DNA of 64,000 nucleotides from Lysobacter sp. (GCA_011526085.1 WYBC01000043.1:62001-126000), one strand, 5' to 3'. Shown: positions 47,251 through 60,377, counted from the first letter of the stretch. Numbers and translations: made by a program. Notes: generated by a model not told the origin, from the letters alone.

Positions 47251-47931
47251 ATGACAGCCATCGCCCTAGAGCGCGTCTCGCGCGCCTTCGAAACGGACAA
47301 CGTCCGTACCCACGCGGTCTCCGACGTGTCCCTGCAGATCCGGGAGGGCGAATTCGTCGCCATCACCGGGCCTTCGGGTTGCGGGAAGTCCACGCTGCTC
47401 GGCCTCATGGGGTTGATCGACCGACCGACGTCCGGCGATCTCACCCTGCTGACGCAGCGCATCGGCGAACTGTCGCCTTCCGCAAGGCGTCGGTTCCGCG
47501 CGGAGAAGATCGGCTTCATCTTCCAGAGCTTCAATCTCATCGATGAGATCAGCAGCCTCGAGAACGTGGCGTTGCCGTTGCGTTACCGCGGGCTGTCGCA
47601 ACCGGAACGCGAGCGGATCGCGGTCGAATGCCTCGAACGCGTGGGCCTGGGGCATCGTCGCGACCACTATCCGTCGCAGCTCTCCGGCGGCCAGCAGCAG
47701 CGGATCGCGATCGCGCGCGCGCTCGCCGTGAAGCCGCCGATCCTGCTCGCCGACGAACCCACGGGCAATCTCGATGTCGAAAACCGCACCTCGGTGATGG
47801 GGCTGCTGGACGAAGTGAACAAGGCGGGCAGCACCGTCGTGATCGTGACCCACGACGAGGAGATCGCCGCGCGCGCGGGCCGTCGCCTCGTGCTGGCCGA
47901 GGGCAAGCTGGTCTCGGCCGAAGGTGCGTGA
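47251..47931 (+). CDS. MacB/LolD-type ABC transporter ATPase subunit
   Basis: This 226-residue ATPase has Walker A in GPSGCGKSTLLGLMG, the Q-loop in IGFIFQSFNLIDEIS, the signature LSGGQQQRIAIARAL, Walker B LLADEPTGNLD and the H-loop VTHDEEIAAR. These are typical of the MacB/LolD/FtsE family that powers FtsX-like permeases. It begins 40 bp after the adaptor gene and its stop is followed after one base by the permease ATG. It should energise the next gene's product. Confidence 0.95.
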   Translation: MTAIALERVSRAFETDNVRTHAVSDVSLQIREGEFVAITGPSGCGKSTLLGLMGLIDRPTSGDLTLLTQRIGELSPSARRRFRAEKIGFIFQSFNLIDEISSLENVALPLRYRGLSQPERERIAVECLERVGLGHRRDHYPSQLSGGQQQRIAIARALAVKPPILLADEPTGNLDVENRTSVMGLLDEVNKAGSTVVIVTHDEEIAARAGRRLVLAEGKLVSAEGA

Positions 47932-47932
47932 C

Positions 47933-50281
47933 ATGCGGATGTCGAACCTGTTCTCCGTCCTGCGCCGATTGTCGAAGGATGGCGGTATCTTCCTCCTCGC
48001 ATCGGTTGCGACGCTGACGCTCGTCGTCGCGGTGAATGCCGCGGTGTTCGCGCTTCTGAACCAGACCCTGCTGTCGCCTCTGCCTTACGACGGCATCGAT
48101 CGCATGGTCGTGGTGAGGCCGTCGATCCGCATCGATGCCGACGTCTACGATTCCGCGTTCAGCGCGTCGGAAATGGCGCGGCTGCGGGCGATGGACGAAA
48201 TCAAGGGCGACATCGGCGCCCTGCAGGTCGGCGAGGCGGCGGTGCAGGTCGACGGTCTTCCCCGGAAGCACAGTGCGATATGGGTCGACGACGGCCTCGT
48301 CCGGTTGCTGGGGCTGCAGCCCGACATCGGTTCGCTGTCGGGATTCGATCCCGCATCGCCGCAGCCGGTGGTGGCGATCAGCCGCGACTACTGGATGCGG
48401 GACTTCGATGCCGACGCCTCGGTGGTCGGCCGTACCATCAGGGTCGACGGTCAGGCGCTCAAGATCGTGGGTGTCTTCTCGGAGAAAACCCGCGCGCCCG
48501 TACCCGGTGCGGGCGGGAATCCGGATCTCTGGCTGCCCCTGCATCTCCAGCCCGATGGCGCGGATCTCTATCTCGATGCGATCGTGCGGCTCCCCGACCC
48601 GAGTCGCGCGGAGGCCGTGCGCGAGCGTGTCGACAGCATGCTCCGGGCCGCGAGGAAGGACCAGAAACCCGTTGAACACGCGGGCGTCGAGGTCCTGCCG
48701 CTGCAATCGGTGCTGACGCAATGGGCGGCGCAGAGTCTGTGGATCATGCAGGGGGTCGGCCTGCTGGTGTTTCTGGTGGCGGCCGGCAATATCGCCAGCG
48801 TGTTCCTGCTGCGCTGCGAGGAGCGCGCCCGCGAGATCGCGATCCACACGCTGCAGGGTGCGGGTTGGCGGCATGTCTACTGGCTGGTCGCCAGCGAACT
48901 CCTGATCGTGTGCCTGGTGAGCGCGGTGGCCGGATTGGCCTCCGCGGCCCTGCTGCTGCCGGTCCTGCAGCGGCTGGCCTTCGAATCCCTGCCGATCGGA
49001 GAGGCGACGCTCGATCCGCTGTCGGCCGGGATCGTGGTCCTGGTGGTCGCGCTCGCCGGACTGGCCATCGCCGCGATCCAGGTCGGCCGGTTCGTGCGTC
49101 GCGATGGCGTTTCCGCATTGTCCGGAGGACGGACGCTCGCGGGCTCGCGCGCGCTTTCGCGCACGCAGTCGGTGTTCATCGCCGGTCAGGCGGGGCTGTC
49201 CGTCGCGGTGGCGTTGATCACGGCCATGCTCGCCGTGCATCTGTCCGCGCAGCAGCGCGTCGACCCCGGATACAGTCGCGATGCGGCGTTCCTGAGGATC
49301 GAGGCTGCCGGAACGACGGCGCTGGAGCAGCACCAGCTCGACGCCATTCTGGACAGCGCCCGCGAAGCCGATCCGAAGGCGATGGTCGGTCTCGCCAGCA
49401 GCCCGCCGCTCAGCGGCAACGTCGCCAAGCTCGTGGTCGCCACGGGCGGTGGCGGCGAGCCATGGGTCGTGAACCAGAATCTCGTCGACGACGGTTTCTT
49501 TCGCGCCTATGGCCTGGAGGCGACCGCCGGAAAGCTGATCGCCAGGGAAGATCTGCGTTTCGCCCGTCCCGTGGCGGTGGTCAACGCCGCTCTGGCGCGA
49601 CAGCTCGGCCAGGGCGGCAATCCCATCGGGCAATGGCTGGTGGATACGGGGTCGTCGGACCAGGTCCGATACGAAGTGATCGGCGTGGTGCCTGAAATCG
49701 GCAGCATCGATCCTTTCGGCAAGGAAGGCCCTGCGATCTACGTGCCGTTCAAGGCGCAGGATGCGCGCAAGATCCATCTCGTCGCCCGCGGCGGCGAGGA
49801 TCCCGTGGCGTTGTTGCGATCGGCGCTGCAACAGGCCCGGGTGCCGGTGGTGATCGCCGAGGATGCGACCGTGCGACAGCGCCTCGACGCCCAGCTCCAA
49901 CCGCTGTATGCCTTCGCGATGTCGGTCGGCATCGGCGCGCTCGTCGCCTTCGCCCTGTCGATCGTCGGGCTGATCGGTGCGGTCTCCAGCGTCATCGCCA
50001 AACGTCGCCGCGAACTCGAATTGCGGATCATGCTCGGTGCCCGTGCGCGGCACGTGATGGAAGTCACCGCGATCCACGTGCTCTGGCCCTGTCTGTTCGG
50101 GGCCCTGGTCGGTCTGGTCGCCGCGCTGGTGGCGTCGCGCTATCTGTCCGGGATGGTGTTCGGCTTCGGCATGCCGTCCATCGCGCTGCTTGCGGCGGTC
50201 TGCCTCACCGCGGTCGCGTTGCTCCTGCTGTTGTCGACCATCCCCGTCGCCATGATGTTCAGGCAGGATGTCTCGCGCTGA
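47933..50281 (+). CDS. FtsX/MacB-like ABC permease
   Basis: This 782-residue permease has an N-terminal helix (residues about 19-44), a large periplasmic domain of the MacB_PCD type (DEIKGDIGALQVGEAAVQVD; LPRKHSAIWVDDGLVRLLGL), three membrane helices near residue 260-390, a second periplasmic domain (with LASSPPLSGNVAKLVV) and three C-terminal helices. This duplicated layout is found in unfused permeases with eight helices. With the adaptor and ATPase it would form a tripartite export pump acting on periplasmic or membrane substrates, possibly the mature peptide or for self-protection. A GTG three codons and another ATG two codons away are alternative starts. Confidence 0.9.
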   Translation: MRMSNLFSVLRRLSKDGGIFLLASVATLTLVVAVNAAVFALLNQTLLSPLPYDGIDRMVVVRPSIRIDADVYDSAFSASEMARLRAMDEIKGDIGALQVGEAAVQVDGLPRKHSAIWVDDGLVRLLGLQPDIGSLSGFDPASPQPVVAISRDYWMRDFDADASVVGRTIRVDGQALKIVGVFSEKTRAPVPGAGGNPDLWLPLHLQPDGADLYLDAIVRLPDPSRAEAVRERVDSMLRAARKDQKPVEHAGVEVLPLQSVLTQWAAQSLWIMQGVGLLVFLVAAGNIASVFLLRCEERAREIAIHTLQGAGWRHVYWLVASELLIVCLVSAVAGLASAALLLPVLQRLAFESLPIGEATLDPLSAGIVVLVVALAGLAIAAIQVGRFVRRDGVSALSGGRTLAGSRALSRTQSVFIAGQAGLSVAVALITAMLAVHLSAQQRVDPGYSRDAAFLRIEAAGTTALEQHQLDAILDSAREADPKAMVGLASSPPLSGNVAKLVVATGGGGEPWVVNQNLVDDGFFRAYGLEATAGKLIAREDLRFARPVAVVNAALARQLGQGGNPIGQWLVDTGSSDQVRYEVIGVVPEIGSIDPFGKEGPAIYVPFKAQDARKIHLVARGGEDPVALLRSALQQARVPVVIAEDATVRQRLDAQLQPLYAFAMSVGIGALVAFALSIVGLIGAVSSVIAKRRRELELRIMLGARARHVMEVTAIHVLWPCLFGALVGLVAALVASRYLSGMVFGFGMPSIALLAAVCLTAVALLLLLSTIPVAMMFRQDVSR

Positions 50282-50376
50282 GCGTGGCGATGACTCGTCC
50301 GGCGCCCTCGGCGGTTCACCCGCGACCTGATAACGTGGACGATAGAGTGCGATCTGGCAGGTAAGGAGCATCCGGC

Positions 50377-51318
50377 ATGCGTGGGACAAGGCTAGCGGTC
50401 GGCGTCGGCGCGGCGCTGATCGTCGCAGTGGGAGTGTGGTACGCGCTGCGTCCGCCGCTCCCGTCCGGCAATGCGGATCGGGCCGCATCCGCGGCGTCTC
50501 CCCCGTCCAGCCCGGAAACGCCCGGTACGGCGAGCCCGCCGGGGGCGCCGCTGCCCAAGGCGGATGCGGCGCTGTCCACGACGCTCCCCCTGCTCGAATC
50601 CCGTTCCAAGGCCGGCGATACCGCGGCGAGTTGCCGCATCGCCCTCGATGCGCTGGCCTGTCTGGAATTCGCGGAGTCCAGCGAAACGATCGGCGACATG
50701 GAGAGCATGGCGGCGCGACGGCAGGACGACATCGCGGGCGATCTGGACTTCATCTCGCGCCTCGAAGCCCGGCGCACGCGCGCCCAGGCGCTGTGTCGCG
50801 GCATCGATCCGGCATGGAGCCGGCAGAACGCATGGCGCTACATGCTGCGCGCCGCCCAGCAGGGCGACATGCGCATGGCGGTGCGTTTCGCCACCGACCC
50901 GCCGATGGATCGCCAGCGATTCCTGGAAGATCCGGAAGGCTGGCGCGCCTATGCGGAGCATGCGCGTCGACTGCTGGAAGCCGCGGCCGACAGCGGCGAG
51001 ATTTCAGGCTGGTACTTCCTGCAGCATGCCTATGCCGGTCGACCGGTGCTGATCGGGATGCCCGACGCCATTCCCGCCGATCCGGAAAAAGCGGCCTATT
51101 ACGCCATGGTCCTTCGACCGTTTTCCGATCCCGAGACCGTGCGCGACCTCGATGGCCAGTTGCGCGATCTGAAACCCCGCTTCGATGCGGTGCGCTGGGG
51201 CGAGATCGAGCGTCGTGCGCAGACCCGCATCGCGCAGGGCTTTCCGGCGGTGGCGGGGCCGGTCGATTTCGACAGCGGCGTTTTCGCGACACAGGACAGC
51301 GACGGCTGCGTGCAGTGA
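50377..51318 (+). CDS. Hypothetical membrane-anchored periplasmic protein
   Basis: This 313-residue protein is preceded by TAAGGAG 9 bp before its ATG. An N-terminal hydrophobic segment (LAVGVGAALIVAVGVWYAL) is followed by a Pro/Ser/Ala linker to about residue 68, then an all-helical soluble part (SRSKAGDTAASCRIALDALA; NAWRYMLRAAQQGDMRMAVRF; LLEAAADSGEISGWYFLQHAY) that looks like short TPR/Sel1-type helix pairs. Five cysteines are present. I recognise no family. It lies 95 bp after the permease gene on the same strand and could be the last gene of the RiPP island or an unrelated neighbour. Confidence 0.65.
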   Translation: MRGTRLAVGVGAALIVAVGVWYALRPPLPSGNADRAASAASPPSSPETPGTASPPGAPLPKADAALSTTLPLLESRSKAGDTAASCRIALDALACLEFAESSETIGDMESMAARRQDDIAGDLDFISRLEARRTRAQALCRGIDPAWSRQNAWRYMLRAAQQGDMRMAVRFATDPPMDRQRFLEDPEGWRAYAEHARRLLEAAADSGEISGWYFLQHAYAGRPVLIGMPDAIPADPEKAAYYAMVLRPFSDPETVRDLDGQLRDLKPRFDAVRWGEIERRAQTRIAQGFPAVAGPVDFDSGVFATQDSDGCVQ

Positions 51319-51332
51319 AGGCGGCGCGATGT

Positions 51333-51392
51333 AACACGCTGTGATGAAACACGCTGTGATGAAACACGCTGTGATGAAACACGGCGCGATGA
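51333..51392 (+). repeat. Tandem 15-bp repeat (AACACGCTGTGATGA)
   Basis: Three perfect copies (51333-51347, 51348-51362, 51363-51377) and a fourth with changes (51378-51392, AACACGGCGCGATGA). It starts 14 bp after a gene's stop. Each copy contains a TGATGA word. No function is apparent. Confidence 0.9.
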
Positions 51393-51450
51393 AACGCCAG
51401 CGTTTCCAGCACGGCGTCGGCACGGGGACGAAAGCGTTCGTCCCCGGCTT

Positions 51451-51681
51451 TCAGCAGCAGCGCGAGGCCCCGCGGCCGTAGCGGGCCTGCATGCGTTCGG
51501 CGAAAAACGCCTCGCGGCTCATCGGCGGCGTGTCCGGGTGCGACCGCCGCATGTGCGCCACGTACAGGTCGTAATCGGGCACGCCCACGATCAGCCGCCC
51601 GGTCTGCGCCAGCAGGCGCCAGAACGACGCCAGCCGCGCCCGGAACGTGACGCGCTCAGCGGAGGGCGTCGAAGGCGACAT
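51451..51681 (-). CDS. YbdD/YjiX-family small protein (DUF466)
   Basis: This 76-residue protein has the DUF466 pattern: FWRLLAQTGRLIVGVPDYDL, then YVAHMRRSHPDTPPMSREAF and a C-terminal FAERMQARYG followed by RCC. It is nearly always encoded right after cstA-type transporters; in E. coli YbdD is needed for pyruvate uptake by CstA/BtsT. Here its start overlaps the cstA end by 26 bp, so the two are translated together. Confidence 0.93.
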   Translation of the reverse strand: MSPSTPSAERVTFRARLASFWRLLAQTGRLIVGVPDYDLYVAHMRRSHPDTPPMSREAFFAERMQARYGRGASRCC

Positions 51682-53713
51682 GGGCGTTCTCCTGCGCGGT
51701 GGGCGACGGTTGCCGGCGCGCGGCCAGCGCGGCGCGGATGCCGAAGACCAGCATCAGTGTCACCACGCTCATGAACAGTACGCACAGCGCGGCGTCGAGC
51801 TGGTTGTTGAAGACGATGCGCTCCATGTCCTTCAGCGATTTCGCCGGCGCCAGCACCTCGCCGGAGGCGAGGGCGGCGCTGAATTTCTCGGCGTTGGCGA
51901 GGAAGCCGATCTTCGGGTCGGGATGGAACAGCTTCTGCCAGCCCGCGGTCATCGTGCAGATCAGCAGCCACGCGGTCGGCAGCAGCGGGATCCACAGATA
52001 CTTTTCGCGCTTCATCTTCACGATGGTCACGCACACGAAGATCATCGCCATGCCCGCCAGCATCTGGTTGGCGATGCCGAACAGCGGCCACAGCGTGTTG
52101 ATGCCGCCCAGCGGGTCGACCACGCCCTGGTAGAGGAACCAGCCCCAGCCCGCGACCGCGAGCCCGGTGCAGACGATGTTCGCGGTCCAGCTTTCGGTGC
52201 GGCGGAACGGCGCGTACACCACGCCGATCACTTCCTGGATCATGAACCGCGCCACGCGGGTGCCGGCGTCGATCGTGGTCAGGATGAACAGCGCTTCGAA
52301 GAGGATCGCGTAGTGGTACCAGAACGCCATCATGCCGCTGCCGCCGATCATGCCGTGCAGGATCTGCGCCATGCCCACCGCCAGCGTCGGCGCGCCGCCG
52401 GTGCGCGACAGCACCGTCGATTCGCCGATTTCGGCCGCGGTCGCTGTCAACATCTCCGGGGTGATGACGAAGCCCCAACTCGAGATCGCCGCCGCCGCGG
52501 ATTCCGGCGTGGTGCCGATCAGCGCCGCCGGCGAATTCATCGCGAAATACAGGCCCGGATCGAGCACGCAGGCCGCGATCAGCGCCATCACCGCGACGAA
52601 CGCCTCCATCAGCATGCCGCCGTAACCGATCACCCGCGCGTCGCGTTCGTTCTCCAGCATCTTCGGCGTGGTGCCGCTGCTGATCAGCGCGTGGAAGCCC
52701 GAGATCGCGCCGCACGCGATGGTGATGAACAGGAACGGGAACAGCGAACCGGAGAACACCGGCCCGGTGCCGTCGATGAACTTCGTCACCGCCGGCATCT
52801 TCAGGTCGGGCATCGCGAACAGGATCGCGACCGCCAGCATCGCCACCGTGCCGATCTTCAGGAAGGTGCTGAGGTAATCGCGCGGCGCCAGCAGCAGCCA
52901 CACCGGCAGGACGGCGGCCACGAAGCCGTAGCCGATCAGCATCCACGCCAGCGCCTTGCCGTCGAAGGTGAACATCGGCCCCAGCGTCGGCGACGCCGCC
53001 ACCGATTCGCCGAACCAGATCGACGCCAGCAGCAGGACCAGACCGATGATCGAGACCTCCATGATCCGCCCCGGCCGCAGCCAGCGCAGATACACGCCCA
53101 TGAACAGCGCGATCGGGATGGTCATCGCCACCGTGAACGTGCCCCAGGGGCTGACCGCCAGCGCCTTCACCACCACAAGCCCCAGCACCGCCAGCAGGAT
53201 CACCATGATCGCGAGGATGCCGATCATCGCGGTCAGCCCGGCGGCGTTGCCCAGCTCGCTGCGGATCATGTCGCCGAGCGAGCGCCCGTCGCGCCGCGTC
53301 GACAGGAACAGCACCATGAAATCCTGCACCGCGCCGGCCAGGATCACGCCGAACAGGATCCACAGCATCCCCGGCAGATAGCCCATCTGCGCCGCCAGCA
53401 CCGGGCCCACCAGGGGCCCCGCGCCCGCGATCGCCGCGAAATGGTGGCCGAACAGCACGCGCTTGTCGGTCGGCACGTAATCCAGCCCGTCGTTGCGCCG
53501 CCACGCCGGCGTCGCCCGCGTCCCGTCCAGCCGCAGCACGTGATCGGCGATGTACTTCGAATAGAAGCGGTAGCCGATGGCGAAGATCGACACCGCCGCG
53601 GCCACGATCCAGAACGCGCTGATCGTCTCGCCCCGCGACAGCGCCACCGTGCCCAGGCAGAACGCCGCGAACAGCGACAACAGCCCCCAGCCCACCGTCT
53701 TCACGACCGTCAT
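51656..53713 (-). CDS. cstA: CstA-family pyruvate/peptide transporter
   Basis: This 685-residue inner-membrane protein has about 16-18 hydrophobic segments. Family motifs include YVPTDKRVLFGHHFAAIAGAG, GPVLAAQMGYLPGMLWILFG, GAVQDFMVLFLSTRRDGRSLGD, GAISGFHALISSGTTPKMLE and ILFEALFILTTIDAGTRVARF. CstA is the carbon-starvation-induced importer of pyruvate (and perhaps peptides) in enterobacteria. The start MTVVKTVGWG is the family start. The upstream 355-bp gap holds REP-like repeats. A starvation role fits with the peptidase and peptide-transport genes nearby, but no regulatory site was seen. Confidence 0.95.
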   Translation of the reverse strand: MTVVKTVGWGLLSLFAAFCLGTVALSRGETISAFWIVAAAVSIFAIGYRFYSKYIADHVLRLDGTRATPAWRRNDGLDYVPTDKRVLFGHHFAAIAGAGPLVGPVLAAQMGYLPGMLWILFGVILAGAVQDFMVLFLSTRRDGRSLGDMIRSELGNAAGLTAMIGILAIMVILLAVLGLVVVKALAVSPWGTFTVAMTIPIALFMGVYLRWLRPGRIMEVSIIGLVLLLASIWFGESVAASPTLGPMFTFDGKALAWMLIGYGFVAAVLPVWLLLAPRDYLSTFLKIGTVAMLAVAILFAMPDLKMPAVTKFIDGTGPVFSGSLFPFLFITIACGAISGFHALISSGTTPKMLENERDARVIGYGGMLMEAFVAVMALIAACVLDPGLYFAMNSPAALIGTTPESAAAAISSWGFVITPEMLTATAAEIGESTVLSRTGGAPTLAVGMAQILHGMIGGSGMMAFWYHYAILFEALFILTTIDAGTRVARFMIQEVIGVVYAPFRRTESWTANIVCTGLAVAGWGWFLYQGVVDPLGGINTLWPLFGIANQMLAGMAMIFVCVTIVKMKREKYLWIPLLPTAWLLICTMTAGWQKLFHPDPKIGFLANAEKFSAALASGEVLAPAKSLKDMERIVFNNQLDAALCVLFMSVVTLMLVFGIRAALAARRQPSPTAQENAHVAFDALR

Positions 53714-53822
53714 GCCCCGCTCCCGGAATGCCCGGCCACCCGGCCGCAGCCGGAAGGGTGTCGCGGAAGCCCGCGGCGGTCAATGCGCGCCGCCGCATCG
53801 CCCTCACCGTAGGAGGGCCTTG

Positions 53823-53925
53823 TGTAGGAAGGCCTTCAGGCCCGAGCCCTTCCCGCAACACCCGCAGCGCACCTCACTCGCCGCCACCCATCAATCCCCC
53901 TGTAGGAGCGCCGGTAGGCGCGACC
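53823..53925. repeat. Two REP-like GTAGGAGCG elements
   Basis: TGTAGGAAGGCCTTCAGGCC at 53823 and TGTAGGAGCGCCGGTAGGCG at 53901 both begin TGTAGGA, have an internal dyad and end in CGA/CGACC. This is the common intergenic repeat type of Xanthomonadaceae; a related copy lies at 5617-5650. Confidence 0.55.
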
Positions 53926-54035
53926 GACCTGTCGGCCGCGGCCGCACCGTCACCATGCGACCTCTTTATGCGAGAGGATCGCCACACCGTCATTCCAGAC
54001 AGGTCGAATCTGCGTTTGGACCATGATCGCTCCGG

Positions 54036-54041
54036 TAATAT
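54036..54041 (+). promoter_or_regulatory. Possible -10 box of the hsd operon
   Basis: TAATAT lies 28 bp before the hsdM ATG. No convincing -35 hexamer is at the right distance, so the promoter call is weak. The ribosome site AGGGGAG follows at 54055-54062. Confidence 0.35.
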
Positions 54042-54068
54042 CCTCGGCTGAAACAAGGGGAGCACTAC

Positions 54069-57302
<3,234 letters not shown>

Positions 57303-57306
<4 letters not shown>

Positions 57307-60300
57307 CTTCTCTGCATGATCTTGGTCTGGCCTACCGCAAAGCCAAGGTAGACCTGTATTACTCGTCTCATGCGTCGATAGACGCAATTGCTGACTACGA
57401 GGAAAACCTCCACGCCAATCTGAGTTCTCTGCTGATCAAGCTACAGGGCGACGATGAGTCCTGGGTGATGCAGCCCGAGTTCACCGGCGGCTGGACGCTT
57501 GCAGCGAAGTCGGTGGATATGACGTGCTGGAAGGAGTACCGCGAGAAGCATGGCAATGGCCTGATATTTTCCTCCCCGACTGAAGAATGGGCGCACGTTT
57601 GCAGCCTATTGGGCGAAGGCGAAAAGCCGCAGAAGCCCAAGGCCGAGTTCCGGGTGATGGCCCAGTGCAGCCTGGACTTTCACGTACTGTCTGCCTTGTG
57701 GATGCTGGAGGTCGGGCATCTGTTCGATGCCAAGTTGTTACCGTGCGCCTACGGAAACCGCTTGCGCCGAACGCAGGATGGCAAGGGGATCAACCCGTTC
57801 TCACTCGGCTCATTCCAGCCCTACCTGAAACCCTTTCGTGACTGGCGCGACAAGGGAATCGAGGCCATGCGCACTGCGCTCGAGGCCGACAAGAAGATCG
57901 TGGCGCTCACGGCGGATGTCAGCTCGTTCTATCACGAGCTGAATCCCGGTTTCATGCTTGTCCCTGCCTTCGTGACCGGAGTGATGGTGCTGGAGTTGTC
58001 GGCTCCCCAAGCCAAGCTCCATCGTCTGTTCATTCAGGCATTGCTTGCATGGGCCGCAGCCACCCCGCTCAAGAAGGGGCTGCCTGTCGGTCTGCCAGCC
58101 TCGGCCGTGGTGGCCAATGTGGCGCTGGCTGAATTGGACCGCATCATCGAGCAGCAACTGGCGCCGCTGTACTACGGCCGCTATGTGGACGACATCATGC
58201 TGGTGATGGAGAACGGCGCCAACTTCCGTTCCACGGTCGAAGTGTGGGATTGGGTGTTCGCGCGATCCGGCGGCAAGCTGGCGTGGGCGCCCGGCCAAGA
58301 GCACAAACAGATCGGTTTCCAGCCCGACTACCTGAGCGACAGCACGATCCGCTTTGCCAATCAGAAGAACAAGGTGTTCTTGCTGACAGGCGAGCCGGGC
58401 AAGACCTTGGTGGACGCCATTGCACACCAGATTCACCAACGGGCCAGCGAATGGCGTTCCATGCCGCGCTTGCCGCGTTCTGCCAATCATGTAGGCACCG
58501 ATCTGCTGGCCGCTACGCAAAGCGATGGCGAGGCCGCAGATAACCTGCGCAAGGCCGATGCGCTGACCATGCGCCGCGCCGGATTCGCAATCAAGCTGCG
58601 CGACTTCGAAGCCTACGAGCGAGACCTCCTGCCAGAGGCCTGGCGGGCGCACAGGCAAGCTTTCTTCCGCGCCTTTGTGCAGCATGTGCTGGTATTGCCG
58701 CAGTTTTTCGATCTGGCAGTGTATTTGCCACGTGTCATCCGGCTAGCGACCGCGTGCGAAGACTTCGAGGCCTTGCGCAAGATCCTGCGGGCACTTGAGA
58801 AAATCAGCACGCAGCTGGAAGTGCAGTGCGAACTGGGCATCAAGGCCTGCCCTGAAGGCAACCTGCCGCCTCCCCCCGAGTTGATGAGAGTCTGGCAGCG
58901 ACAGATCTACACATCCGTGCGCGAGAGCATCAGTGCGGCCTTCCCGCCACGACTGTCGAAAGATGGCAAAGCCGCTTGGCAAGCGCACATGGCGGACTAC
59001 ATGCCCGCTCTGGATGATGTCGAATGCCTTCTGGACTGGCATGCATCTGTCAAGGATTTTCAAGCTCGGCAAGCGCGTCTGTTCGCCTTCGATCTGGCGC
59101 ACATGCCCTTCCGCTTCATTGGTCTGCCCAAGGAGATGGTCGCGCAGCGTGGCATCCCGGCCAAGAAGACGGTAGTGTCCTGCCCCCGTTCAGCAGAACT
59201 ACTGCCCTACACGGTTCTCGATGGCATGCGGCATTTGTGTCAATGGATACGTTGTGCAGGCTTCCCCCATGGCCTGCTGTTCGCCACACGTCCATACAAC
59301 TTGCCGGAGCTGTTCATCCTGAATAAGGTCGCCTACGACGCGGCAGAGCGTGCCGCAATGCGGACCGTCGTGCTCGCCGTGCGGGGTTTCAAGCTCGGCG
59401 ATATGGCCCCGGGCTTTGACAAGCATGGCGTGTTGCAAGTCCCTGATGGCGAGCCACGCCGCAAGGTTGGCATTGCCGTCTCCAGTTGGAAGACGCAGAT
59501 GGCCAGCTGGACGGCTTCGGTCATGCGCATGCCGGACCCCGACGCCGAGCGCTACGCCCGTCTTTGCCGTCTGCTTGATAGTGTGATTGCCCAGCCACAG
59601 CACAGCCGCTACCTGGTGCTGCCAGAGCTGGCCTTGCCCGCGCACTGGTTCATCCGCATCGCCCGCAAGCTGCAGGGGCGCGGCATCTCTCTGATCACCG
59701 GCATCGAGTATCTGCACGCCAGCAAAGGGCGGGTGCGTCATCAGGTCTGGGCCGCGCTTTCGCACGACGGCTTAGGCTTTCCTTCTTTGATGATCTACCG
59801 ACAGGACAAGCAACGCCCGGCCTTTCATGAAGAGCACGAGCTGGAGCGCCTGGCCGGGCTGAAACTCAAGCCCGACAAGCCTTGGAAGACGCCCCCGATT
59901 CTGCATCACGGCGGCCTGCGCTTTGCTTTGCTGGTCTGCAGCGAGCTGACCAACATCAGCCATCGCGCCGCACTGCGCGGCAAGGTGGATGCGCTGTTCG
60001 TGCCTGAATGGAACCAGGACACCGAGACGTTCAACGCACTCGTCGAATCTGCCGCGTTGGACATACACGCCTACATTGTCCAATGCAACGACCGCCAATA
60101 CGGCGACAGCCGCATCCGCGCGCCGTTCAAAGACAGCTGGATGCGCGATCTGTTGCGGGTCAAGGGCGGAATCACCGATTACTGCGTGATTGGCGAAATT
60201 GATGTACAGGCGCTACGTGCGTTCCAGAGCAGCCACCGCTCACCGACCCAACCCTTCAAGCCGGTGCCGGATGGATTTGAAATTGATTTCTCCCGCAAAG

Positions 60301-60335
60301 TATTGCCTGGGCCATCCGGGGGGTTAGTTCTTTAA
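57303..60335 (+). CDS. Reverse transcriptase-nitrilase fusion (DRT type 1-like antiphage protein)
   Basis: This is a 1010-residue protein. The N-terminal half is a reverse transcriptase: catalytic Asp205 in TADVSSFYHE, motif B GLPVGLPASAVVAN (from Gly259) and YVDD at 294-297 within YYGRYVDDIMLV. The C-terminal part (about 730-980) is a nitrilase-like fold with a candidate Glu-Lys-Cys triad: Glu775 in LPELALP, Lys836 in RQDKQRP and Cys879 in LLVCSELTN. RT-nitrilase proteins of the 'unknown group' RTs are established antiphage systems (DRT type 1). Here the gene sits inside the hsd operon, its ATG overlapping the hsdS stop. All catalytic residues appear intact. No msr/msd-like RNA gene was recognised, so it is not a retron. 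Confidence 0.88.
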
Positions 60336-60377
60336 TGCATATGCCCAATCCCTAACCCTTTTGCAGGAGAACGACCT

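Larger units (their letters stand above)
53714..54068. other. 355-bp intergenic region with REP-like repeats
   Basis: No gene is seen. It holds two GTAGGAAG/GTAGGAGCG repeats (53823-53847 and 53901-53925) and the promoter region of hsdM. Confidence 0.5.

Noticed and set aside
51333-51392. Possible CRISPR array
   Set aside because: Units of 15 bp are directly adjacent with no spacers and no cas genes nearby.
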